From positions 1 to 5,009 of the forward strand of contig DAOVKH010000132.1 of NCBI GenBank assembly GCA_030631875.1: a DNA stretch of 5,009 nt, written 5' to 3'. The notes beneath the pieces were generated by a model that had not been told where the DNA came from, searched no databases, and was given only the letters and a program-made list of their open reading frames with translations. Shown here piece by piece: positions 1 to 5,009 of the stretch. Within the stretch, counting starts at the first letter, position 1, and each line of letters opens with the position of its first letter. Source of the DNA: Deltaproteobacteria bacterium (GTDB lineage Bacteria > Desulfobacterota > GWC2-55-46 > DRQE01). The position numbers and the translations under genes are program-made.

Positions 1-77
1 CCCTTTAACCACTTCTTACGGTCGTGGTCTAAATCGCCCTGAGAGGCGAGGTTTATATTTATCTTCATGAAGCCCAT
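1..77 (-). CDS. pilN: PilN-like pilus assembly protein, N-terminal fragment (continues beyond left edge)
   Basis: Only 25 complete codons are inside the window. They read MGFMKININLASQGDLDHDR followed by KKWLK. The KININLA segment matches the short N-terminal tail typical of PilN proteins (consensus near M-x-x-I-N-L-L/A). In the known PilM-PilN structure this tail docks into a groove of PilM in the cytoplasm, ahead of a single membrane helix that would lie further left. The ATG at 77-75 overlaps the pilM stop (TAATG). A good Shine-Dalgarno, GGAGGG, occupies 91-86 inside the last pilM codons, about 9 bases from the ATG, which favours this start over the ATG at 68-66. Position directly after a PilM-like gene strongly supports the call. 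The transmembrane helix and periplasmic domain are not visible, so the identification rests on the motif and context. Confidence 0.72.
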   Translation of the reverse strand, partial: MGFMKININLASQGDLDHDRKKWLK

Positions 78-1024
78 TATAAGAGCCCTCCAACGGCAGA
101 GACCACGTCCGTTAAAGAAAAGTCGTCGCTGTTATCCGCCGCATTCAACGCACCGCTAAGTATGAGCGTAGAGGTATCTACGACCTCTACAGCCACGTCA
201 AGGGCTTCTCTTAAGGCTTCGCCCTCTCCTGCGCCGTCCTCCTTAGCAAAGAAGCATACCTTTACCATATCAAGTTCTACGTCCATATCGTTCAGGTATA
301 GTAACGACGAAGAGACCCCTGCTATGAACGCTTCGTTGCTTAGAGCCTTCTTAAATCTATAGAATACTAAGCCGCCGTCTTTAAAGGCCATGAGCGTAAA
401 GCCGTATCCCGTGCGCACGATAAATATAAGGTCTTTGTCCGCGCCTTCTGCGGAGAGTTTATCTGCCAAGAGATTCCATATACCAAATGAACTTACCCCT
501 ATCTTACTAAGCGTAAAGTTCTCGTCGCCTTCTTCTGTAGATTTAAATACTTCTTCGTAAAAGTCGGCGACCGATTGCTTGACCATAGTGGTAAGCACGC
601 TGGCACCACTCTCATCGTTTCTTATAATGCTATAATCAACTCGACACTGCGCGGGCTTCAACCCCTTTGAAGAAGCGGCGCGCCACCTTACAAGCTCCAA
701 GGCGTCGGACTTCTTAACGGGAAGCCCTTCGGTAAAGTCGAGTATCGATACCGTAACGTCTCTATCGGGAAGCACTATTGAAACGCCGCCCGAGGTTATC
801 TTAGCGCGAACGGCTGCGGCCATGAAGGCCTCTTTAAACTCACCCGCACTTGGAAGCCCGTCGTTAGCAGAGACCGCAAAAGCCGCCCCGCTCTCAACCG
901 TCCATAGGCTCTCACCCTTAACGGCCTTCAGGAGTACACCCCTTAGAACTTCACCGGAGCCTTCCTCTGTAACTCTATCGAGGCTTAGGGATATTAAGTT
1001 GTCGTCTTTTTTCTTAATGGTCAT
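77..1024 (-). CDS. pilM: Divergent PilM-like (actin-fold) pilus assembly protein
   Basis: This 315-residue protein has no signal peptide or membrane segment, so it is probably cytoplasmic. PilM family members have an actin-like fold, bind the PilN tail, and link the assembly ATPase to the PilN-PilO complex. Family-like features are a strand-rich segment VSIVLPDRDVTVSILDF (81-97) followed by LP and an acidic/hydrophobic helix DALELVRWRA (107-116). Then comes a VDYSII strand (129-134), an LIFIVRTGYGFTLMAF segment (199-214) where family members usually carry the DIG..T phosphate-binding loop, and the FYRF strand (221-224). The loop aspartate is not present, so nucleotide binding may be lost. It is shorter than typical PilM (about 350 residues). 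The ATG immediately follows the ATPase stop (TAGATG), with GGAG three bases before that stop, indicating translational coupling. The pilN start overlaps its end. A GspL-like cytoplasmic domain is the main alternative, but the following PilN-like gene favours PilM. Confidence 0.72.
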   Translation of the reverse strand: MTIKKKDDNLISLSLDRVTEEGSGEVLRGVLLKAVKGESLWTVESGAAFAVSANDGLPSAGEFKEAFMAAAVRAKITSGGVSIVLPDRDVTVSILDFTEGLPVKKSDALELVRWRAASSKGLKPAQCRVDYSIIRNDESGASVLTTMVKQSVADFYEEVFKSTEEGDENFTLSKIGVSSFGIWNLLADKLSAEGADKDLIFIVRTGYGFTLMAFKDGGLVFYRFKKALSNEAFIAGVSSSLLYLNDMDVELDMVKVCFFAKEDGAGEGEALREALDVAVEVVDTSTLILSGALNAADNSDDFSLTDVVSAVGGLL

Positions 1025-2782
1025 CTACTCCGCAAATGTAATACGGTCTACCTCTTCAAGTGTCGTCTCGCCGCGCAAGACACACTCCAATGCGACCGTC
1101 CTTAAGGTTACCATACCTTCGGCAAATGCTTTATTCTTTATTACCGACGGCGGCTCCTTGGAGGCTATCAGATCTTTAAGCTCGTCGCTTAATTCAAGTA
1201 TCTCGACTATAGCCTTCCTGCCCGAGTAACCCGTATCGTAACAGACCTCACACCCCTTGGCGTTGAACAGCTCTACACCTTTGTCGAACCTGGCCTTATC
1301 TACTCCGTACGATATGAGTTCTTCTTTGAGTGCCTTAGCCGCAAGCTCGTCGAGCGGTCTCTTGCAATTTGTACATATCATACGCAGAAGCCTCTGCGCT
1401 ATAACGCAGTTAAGGGAGCTTACGAAGTTATACGGCTCTATGCCCATATGTATAAAACGCCCTATTACGTCAAAGACGTTATTGGCGTGAACGGTCGTAA
1501 ATACCAGATGCCCTGTGAGAGCGGCCTGAATGGCTATCTCTGCTGTTTCGCTATCGCGTATCTCACCGACCATTATCTTATCGGGGTCGTGCCTTAAGAT
1601 AGAGCGAAGCCCCTTTGCGAATGTAAGCCCCTTCTTTTCATTTACGGGTATCTGCGTTATGCCTTGCAGTTCATACTCGACCGGGTCTTCTATAGTTATT
1701 ATCTTATCCTTACCGGTATTTATCTCCGATATAGCGGCATACAAGGTCGTCGTCTTACCACTTCCGGTCGGGCCCGTTACGAGGAACATGCCGTAGGGTT
1801 CGCTTATCATCTTGCGCAGTATCTTTCTTTCACGCTCGCCAAAGCCAAGGGAGTCTAATCTCAGCTCCTTAAATTCTTTCGTTATATGTTCTTTGTCGAG
1901 TATCCTTATGACGGCATCTTCGCCGTGTATGGACGGCATTATAGAGACACGAAAGTCTATCGTCTTACCCTTAAAGCGTATCTTAAAGCGACCGTCCTGA
2001 GGGATGCGCCGCTCGGATATATCAAGCTCGCTCATGACCTTTATCCTTGAGATAATACTGGCCTGAAAGTTCTTTTCAACGGGGCCCATTATCTTATGTA
2101 GCACGCCGTCAAGCCTGTATTTAACAACCAGCCCTTCGGCCGTGGATTCGAGGTGTATATCACTTGCCTGCTTCGTAAGGGCGTCGTATATGGCCGTGTC
2201 TACGAGCTTAACGACAGGGCTTGAGTCCTTTGTTATCTTGTCGATTGTAAGAACACCCTCGTCGTCAAACTCCGATACCTTAAGGTCTTCTACGTGAAAC
2301 TCGTCGGCCGCGTCCTTGAGTATCCTCTCCGAGCCGTGGCCACGTGTTAAGATGCTATCAACCTCGCTCGCCACAGAGACGGTCATGGCTGAGACTTCTT
2401 TGATACTTGACCCGCCTTTGGAGGTTATAAGACGCTCTATGTCGTCTATGACAACTATGTCGCCGGGGTCCGTTACGGCAAGTATGGTATTGTCGCCGTC
2501 CTTTATCGGTATAACGCCGGCACTGTGGAGCACCTCGCTCGGTATAAGCTCCAGAGCACGATCATCTATAGTCGCCGTCTCAAGCGAGGTTACCTTAAGG
2601 CCGTACTGCTCGGCCAAGACCTTGGCAAGCAACTCCTCATCAGGTATCAGCCCGAGAGCCAACGACGCCTTAACCAGACGCACGCCTTCACGCCGCGCGT
2701 AGTCGGTCGCGTCCTTGAGGCCGTCTTCGGTGATAAGACCTTTAGCTACTAACACTTCGCCTATTGTTTTTTGTTTATTCAT
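1025..2782 (-). CDS. pilB: Type IV pilus / type II secretion assembly ATPase (PilB/GspE/MshE family)
   Basis: This complete 585-residue protein is a cytoplasmic hexameric ATPase that powers pilin or pseudopilin assembly through the PilC/GspF platform. Residues 5-140 resemble the MshEN (GspE N-terminal) domain, with two GLI-containing helical repeats (15-17 and 44-46). A second N-domain starts near 188, with the conserved ASDIHLES at 206-213. The ATPase core has Walker A GPTGSGKTT (337-345), the Asp box IITIEDPVEYEL (361-372), Walker B IMVGEIRD (403-410, Glu407) and the His box TGHLVFTTVHAN (423-434). A C-terminal tetracysteine zinc motif (Cys470, 473, 511, 514) is typical of PilB/GspE and argues against the PilT retraction class. 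All catalytic motifs are intact. Start ATG 2782-2780 has AGGA at 2792-2789 with a 6-base spacer. Isoleucine is mostly ATA. PilM and PilN downstream favour a pilus-type role, but a type II secretion or MSHA-like system is not excluded. Confidence 0.95.
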   Translation of the reverse strand: MNKQKTIGEVLVAKGLITEDGLKDATDYARREGVRLVKASLALGLIPDEELLAKVLAEQYGLKVTSLETATIDDRALELIPSEVLHSAGVIPIKDGDNTILAVTDPGDIVVIDDIERLITSKGGSSIKEVSAMTVSVASEVDSILTRGHGSERILKDAADEFHVEDLKVSEFDDEGVLTIDKITKDSSPVVKLVDTAIYDALTKQASDIHLESTAEGLVVKYRLDGVLHKIMGPVEKNFQASIISRIKVMSELDISERRIPQDGRFKIRFKGKTIDFRVSIMPSIHGEDAVIRILDKEHITKEFKELRLDSLGFGERERKILRKMISEPYGMFLVTGPTGSGKTTTLYAAISEINTGKDKIITIEDPVEYELQGITQIPVNEKKGLTFAKGLRSILRHDPDKIMVGEIRDSETAEIAIQAALTGHLVFTTVHANNVFDVIGRFIHMGIEPYNFVSSLNCVIAQRLLRMICTNCKRPLDELAAKALKEELISYGVDKARFDKGVELFNAKGCEVCYDTGYSGRKAIVEILELSDELKDLIASKEPPSVIKNKAFAEGMVTLRTVALECVLRGETTLEEVDRITFAE

Positions 2783-2788
2783 TATAAA

Positions 2789-2792
2789 TCCT
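2789..2792 (-). promoter_or_regulatory. Ribosome binding site of pilB
   Basis: On the minus strand AGGA lies 6 bases (TTTATA) upstream of the ATG at 2782-2780. It supports that start and indicates pilB has its own initiation site, rather than being coupled to the propeller gene, which ends 67 bases upstream. Confidence 0.6.
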
Positions 2793-2814
2793 ATCGTTTA
2801 ACGTGCTTTTTTTC

Positions 2815-2848
2815 GGTTGCATAGCCATCCTACAGGGCTGCAAAGCCA
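2815..2848 (-). repeat. Tandem pair of 13-base quasi-palindromes in the propeller-pilB gap
   Basis: On the minus strand TGGCTTTGCAGCC (2848-2836) and TGGCTATGCAACC (2827-2815) are direct repeats with two mismatches, set exactly 21 bases apart. Each is close to a dyad (GGCT/AGCC arms). The two copies can also pair into one hairpin: on the plus strand TTGCA-TA-GCC (2817-2826) pairs with GGCTGCAA (2836-2843), leaving a 9-base loop and a 2-base bulge. It sits between the propeller stop and the pilB ribosome binding site. The repeats are visible directly. An operator, RNA structure or remnant of a dispersed repeat are all possible, and nothing decides between them. Confidence 0.5.
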
Positions 2849-2849
2849 C

Positions 2850-4178
2850 TTATCGATCCGTAAAGACACATTGGGGTTCAAAGCCACCAGAGGCAAAACT
2901 TATATCAAGCTTTACAGGTTCTACATCTTCCACCCGATTCATCACGTAATCGTTCTTCAAAAATAACTTACTACTGTCGGGCGAGAAACAAAGCATGGAC
3001 ATCTGGTCGGCAATCAATCTCTTATCCGTAAATTCTCTTAATTTTTCCCCTGTGTAAGCATCATATATCCATATCTCCCCCGTATCCCCCACAACCAGGT
3101 CGGCCTTAATGCCGGAGATTTCACCCTTCTCTGTTAAGAATTTACTTAAGATAAAGAGCTTTGAATCGGGAGTTGTGAGAAGTGATGTCTTTGCCGGAAG
3201 CTCATGGATAGGCGAAACCAATTCCTTTCGCTCCACATCAAAGAGAAAGATCGCCTCAAGGTCTCCTTTTCTACCCACATATACCGAATTAATTCCCCTG
3301 GCCGAGGTACTATAGCCATAGCGAATAGACCTCTCCCCTGTACGCGGATTGGTGTGCCTATAGGGCATCAATTGCTTTACCTGCGAATCACTTAAAAACT
3401 TCGTGAGATCCAAATTTTTCTTTATATTGACTCTTTTAAAGCCCTTGCCCTTAAACTCCATCCTGTACGGCAGGTCATAAATAATGTTACCCTTAGGGTT
3501 AAAGTACGCTCGTTTGCTAAACCTTGGCTTATTATATCTATCCCTATTGTTTTCATCTTCCTTGTAAGTCTTAACTACCTGCATTGTCCTTGTGTCGTAT
3601 ACATCTATCACGGAAATTAACTCTTTTGAACCTTCTCTTGCCGTATAACCAACAAAGAGCTTCGTGCTATCCGGAGTAATTAAGAGCTCCGGAACATTAA
3701 CCTCAATTCCATTAGGAAGAGCAACTACCTTCTCAACCTCCATTGAAGGCACCCTAAGCACCAACATATGGTAAGCCGTGACCTCCTGCATCGTCGGCCA
3801 TTTAGAATCTATAGTCTTCGGTAAGACCATATACAAGAGCCCCTCTTTGGGATTATACGCAAAACTCTCCGGCCTCCACTCAACGTCAGCCAGCGTTCTA
3901 TCGGCTCTTTCTATATAGCGCGTAGGCATATACTCGGCCAGGCCTTCCACTCGCGGAAGCGCCCATCTCTGCACAACGGAATTTTTCTCTATATCTATCT
4001 TTACGAAATCACCCATGGGACCAAAGAGATAGAGATACTTATAGTTAGCAGTATCGTCACTCGCCGCCACGTCCTGCACTGAACACAAGAGGAAAAAAAC
4101 AATACTTATAGAGAACATTGCGAGCCGCTTAAAGCCCGAATACCGCCTATAGCCCTTAACGATAAAGTTGAACAACAT
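2850..4178 (-). CDS. Exported beta-propeller (YVTN/WD40-like) protein of unknown function
   Basis: This 442-residue protein has a signal-peptide-like N terminus: a basic stretch (residues 8-18) and a hydrophobic core (about 20-34) ending in VQDVAAS near 35-40, a plausible signal peptidase I site. The only cysteine near the core (LLC) lacks a good lipobox. Blade-like motifs recur: FAYNPKEGLLYMV (106-118), LLITPDSTKLFVGY (165-178), AYFNPKGNIIYDL (224-236), LLTTPDSKLFILS (333-345) and LCFSPDSSKLFL (396-407). Segments such as IDVYDTRTMQVVKTY (191-205) and IWIYDAYTGEKLREF (369-383) are typical of YVTN-type propellers. The family fold suggests binding or scaffolding outside the cytoplasm; no catalytic residues are recognised. 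The ATG at 4178-4176 was chosen because GGAG lies 6 bases upstream and the signal peptide follows. The frame is open further upstream, but only by translating repeats. Lying between pilC and pilB, it could serve the pilus or be an inserted passenger. It is not recognisably a PilY1. Confidence 0.75.
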   Translation of the reverse strand: MLFNFIVKGYRRYSGFKRLAMFSISIVFFLLCSVQDVAASDDTANYKYLYLFGPMGDFVKIDIEKNSVVQRWALPRVEGLAEYMPTRYIERADRTLADVEWRPESFAYNPKEGLLYMVLPKTIDSKWPTMQEVTAYHMLVLRVPSMEVEKVVALPNGIEVNVPELLITPDSTKLFVGYTAREGSKELISVIDVYDTRTMQVVKTYKEDENNRDRYNKPRFSKRAYFNPKGNIIYDLPYRMEFKGKGFKRVNIKKNLDLTKFLSDSQVKQLMPYRHTNPRTGERSIRYGYSTSARGINSVYVGRKGDLEAIFLFDVERKELVSPIHELPAKTSLLTTPDSKLFILSKFLTEKGEISGIKADLVVGDTGEIWIYDAYTGEKLREFTDKRLIADQMSMLCFSPDSSKLFLKNDYVMNRVEDVEPVKLDISFASGGFEPQCVFTDR

Positions 4179-4184
4179 AACACT

Positions 4185-4188
4185 CTCC
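4185..4188 (-). promoter_or_regulatory. Ribosome binding site that sets the propeller gene start
   Basis: The minus strand reads AGGGAGAG (4190-4183) with its GGAG core at 4188-4185, 6 bases before the ATG at 4178-4176. The longer open frame would begin at a TTG (4295-4293) inside a palindromic repeat, so this site decides the start. Confidence 0.75.
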
Positions 4189-4193
4189 CTTTT

Positions 4194-4253
4194 AATTACA
4201 ATCGGGGTTTTGAGCCGTGTAGGGTGGGCCGTGCCCACCACTTCAATTACAAT
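4194..4253. repeat. Short palindromic element (GGTGGGC/GCCCACC) bracketed by 9-base direct repeats
   Basis: A perfect 7-base-pair stem, GGTGGGC (4223-4229) with GCCCACC (4233-4239), has a 3-base CGT loop. Its surrounding GTAGGGTGGGC...GCCCACCA sequence resembles a widespread intergenic repeat whose chance translation reads VGTAHPT. AATTACAAT occurs at 4194-4202 and again at 4245-4253 (11 of 12 matching if extended leftwards), enclosing 42 bases. This is the arrangement expected of a target-site duplication. Stem and flanking repeats are read directly. Family identity is from memory of such repeats, and mobility is inferred. Confidence 0.6.
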
Positions 4254-4270
4254 GCGTTCCTTAATTAGCC

Positions 4271-4312
4271 AACCGTTCGTAAAACCCTTCGACAAGCTCA
4301 GGGCGAACGGTT
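4271..4312. repeat. Inverted-repeat intergenic element of the TTCGACAAGCTCAGG type
   Basis: The outer arms AACCGTTCG (4271-4279) and CGAACGGTT (4304-4312) are perfect 9-base inverted repeats. Nested inside, CCCT (4285-4288) pairs with AGGG (4300-4303), and the apex carries TTCGACAAGCTC. This matches a short repeat seen between genes in many bacterial phyla, whose chance translation includes FDKLRANG. It is probably non-coding. The structure is seen directly; the family assignment comes from general knowledge without a search. Confidence 0.7.
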
Positions 4313-4320
4313 TTTAAAAG

Positions 4321-4378
4321 CCCCCTCACCCCAACCCTCTCCCCACAAGGGAGAGGGAGCAAAGACTACTCCTTGTGG
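4321..4378. repeat. CCCTCACCCCAACCCTCTCCC-type hairpin repeat with a competing inverted repeat
   Basis: CCCTCTCCC (4335-4343) and GGGAGAGGG (4349-4357) form a perfect 9-base-pair stem with a 5-base loop (CACAA), preceded by CCCTCACCCCAA. This is the look of another common bacterial intergenic repeat. In addition CCACAAGG (4343-4350) is complementary to CCTTGTGG (4371-4378), so a second 8-base-pair hairpin is possible that excludes the first. Neither hairpin is followed by a T-run on either strand, so a rho-independent terminator is not supported. Confidence 0.65.
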
Positions 4379-4388
4379 CAAAGAGAAT

Positions 4389-4500
4389 TGGTCGTATTCG
4401 AGGCACGCGAGGGGTTAAGAGCGAAGCGTACTTTTATGTACGTTGAGCGATTAAACCCCGAAGCGTAACAAAGAAGACGGGCAATTATCAAAGCCGCCGT
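4389..4500. repeat. Structured non-coding segment downstream of pilC, probable dispersed repeat
   Basis: GGGGTTAA (4411-4418) faces TTAAACCCC (4451-4459), with one extra A. The centre has CGTAC (4427-4431) pairing with GTACG (4438-4442) around a TTTTAT loop, extendable by a G-T and an A-T pair. GAGCGA occurs on both arms (4419-4424 and 4445-4450), so it is a direct repeat forming an internal loop. CGAAGCGTA also occurs twice (4422-4430 and 4459-4467). No convincing reading frame was seen on either strand. The layout resembles dispersed intergenic repeats of deltaproteobacterial-type genomes, but that is recollection rather than a search result. Confidence 0.45.
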
Positions 4501-4504
4501 AAAA

Positions 4505-5009
4505 CTACTGAATACTCGAAACCAACTGAAAAATCGGAACGTAAAGTAATATAACGATCGTTCCTATAAGTAGCCCCATCATCACCATCAACGCCGGTTC
4601 GACGAGGCTCGTAAACAGCTCCACCTTATGGGCAACCTCTTCGTCATGAAAGTCGGCGACGTCGCCAAGCATCAGCGGAAGGCTCGCCGTCTGCTCCCCT
4701 ATGGTTAGCATCTTAAGCGTTACCTCGGGCATAAAGCCCGTATCCCTCATACCGTCGGCGACGGTAGAGCCACTGCGCGCGCGTTCTATTACACGCTCTA
4801 ATTTTTCTTCTAAGATTGAATTATCCAATACCCCCTTGGACATACCGAGGGCTTGTATTAAATTTACACCCGAGCCGAGTACCATAGAGAGCGTCCTTGC
4901 GAACTTCGATATGGCATAGCCCATATATATCTCCCCGAACTTAGGCAATCCAAGTTTAAGCCTGTCGAGAGTGCGCCTGCCGCTATCGGTGCGCAGATAC
5001 CACTTGAAG
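4505..5009 (-). CDS. pilC: Inner-membrane platform protein PilC/GspF, C-terminal part (continues beyond right edge)
   Basis: 167 residues are in the window, with the frame open through the right edge (first complete codon at 5008). The family is usually about 400 residues, so the N-terminal majority lies outside. The visible start FKWYLRTDSGRRTLDRLKLG-LPKFGEI followed by ISKFARTLSMVLGSGVNLIQAL is the hallmark of the second GspF domain. GEQTASLPLMLGDVADFHDEEV (104-125) is the conserved helix segment. EPALMVMMGLLIGTIVILLYVPIF (137-160) is the final membrane helix, with the conserved Glu-Pro at its start and Pro-Ile-Phe at its end. These polytopic proteins form the membrane platform that the PilB ATPase acts on. 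The TTG at 4948 is internal, not a start. The stop TAG is at 4507-4505. It is separated from the next gene by about 326 bases of repeats, so the original pilC-pilB linkage has probably been stretched. Confidence 0.93.
   Translation of the reverse strand, partial: FKWYLRTDSGRRTLDRLKLGLPKFGEIYMGYAISKFARTLSMVLGSGVNLIQALGMSKGVLDNSILEEKLERVIERARSGSTVADGMRDTGFMPEVTLKMLTIGEQTASLPLMLGDVADFHDEEVAHKVELFTSLVEPALMVMMGLLIGTIVILLYVPIFQLVSSIQ

Noticed and set aside
822..1229. Plus-strand open frame of 135 codons, and the other plus-strand frames at 162-362, 1257-2752, 3109-3395 and 4701-4919
   Set aside because: All lie antisense to well-supported minus-strand genes, are low-complexity or Ser-rich translations, and show no recognisable domain.
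2783..2849. Sigma-54 promoter from TGGC...TGCA words
   Set aside because: The GG-to-GC spacing is not the required 10 bases for either copy.
2811..2850. Rho-independent terminator in the propeller-pilB gap
   Set aside because: The hairpin at 2817-2843 is followed on the minus strand by a run of A, not T. On the plus strand the T-run precedes the stem rather than following it.
2805..2850. Cyclic di-GMP (GEMM-type) riboswitch suggested by GCAAAGCC
   Set aside because: Only this short core is reminiscent. The paired stems and the GAAA tetraloop receptor layout are absent, and it reads on the plus strand, where no downstream gene exists.
4179..4270. Sigma-70 promoter for the propeller gene
   Set aside because: No pair of -35 and -10 hexamers at acceptable spacing stood out; AT-rich words are present but not convincing.
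4179..4295. N-terminal extension of the propeller protein up to a TTG at 4295
   Set aside because: The extra 39 residues translate the TTCGACAAGCTCAGG and GGTGGGC repeats. The TTG lies inside a repeat, and a strong ribosome binding site plus signal peptide begin at 4178.
4505..4948. PilC/GspF gene starting at the TTG at 4948
   Set aside because: The same frame runs without a stop to the right edge and encodes FKWYLRTDSGRRTLDRLKLG, the conserved family sequence just before this point, so the TTG is an internal leucine codon.

Overview
This window is a stretch of bacterial chromosome in which every gene lies on the minus strand, so transcription runs from high to low coordinates. It carries part of a type IV pilus / type II secretion-like assembly locus. 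In transcription order it holds the 3' end of an inner-membrane platform gene (PilC/GspF, 5009-4505), a repeat-filled intergenic region of about 330 bases (4504-4179), an exported beta-propeller protein of unknown function (4178-2850), a 67-base gap containing a small tandem dyad repeat, a complete assembly ATPase (PilB/GspE/MshE type, 2782-1025), a divergent PilM-like protein (1024-77), and the first 25 codons of a PilN-like protein (77-1) that runs off the left edge.

The last three genes are tightly packed. The ATPase stop codon abuts the pilM start, and pilM and pilN overlap in a TAATG. They are almost certainly one translationally coupled unit. Together they would build the inner-membrane motor of a pilus or secretion machine: PilC is the membrane platform, PilB is the cytoplasmic hexameric ATPase that drives pilin assembly, and PilM-PilN is the cytoplasmic-to-membrane alignment subcomplex. 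No pilT-like retraction ATPase, pilin or prepilin peptidase is visible here.

The beta-propeller gene is the odd member. It looks more AT-rich than the ATPase gene, uses ATT for isoleucine more often (the ATPase gene strongly prefers ATA), is not translationally coupled to its neighbours, and sits directly downstream of a pile-up of short palindromic repeats. At least three of these repeats resemble intergenic elements found across many bacteria. One is bracketed by a 9-base direct repeat that looks like a target-site duplication. The simplest reading is that this interval is a site of insertion inside an otherwise conserved pilus locus.

The organism cannot be named from the window. Intermediate G+C (roughly 40-55% in lines counted by hand), the marked ATA isoleucine usage, and this combination of pilus genes and intergenic repeats suggest a Gram-negative, possibly deltaproteobacterial (Desulfobacterota-like) or Nitrospirota-like lineage. 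That assignment is a weak inference. No tRNA, rRNA, CRISPR array or complete insertion sequence was seen.
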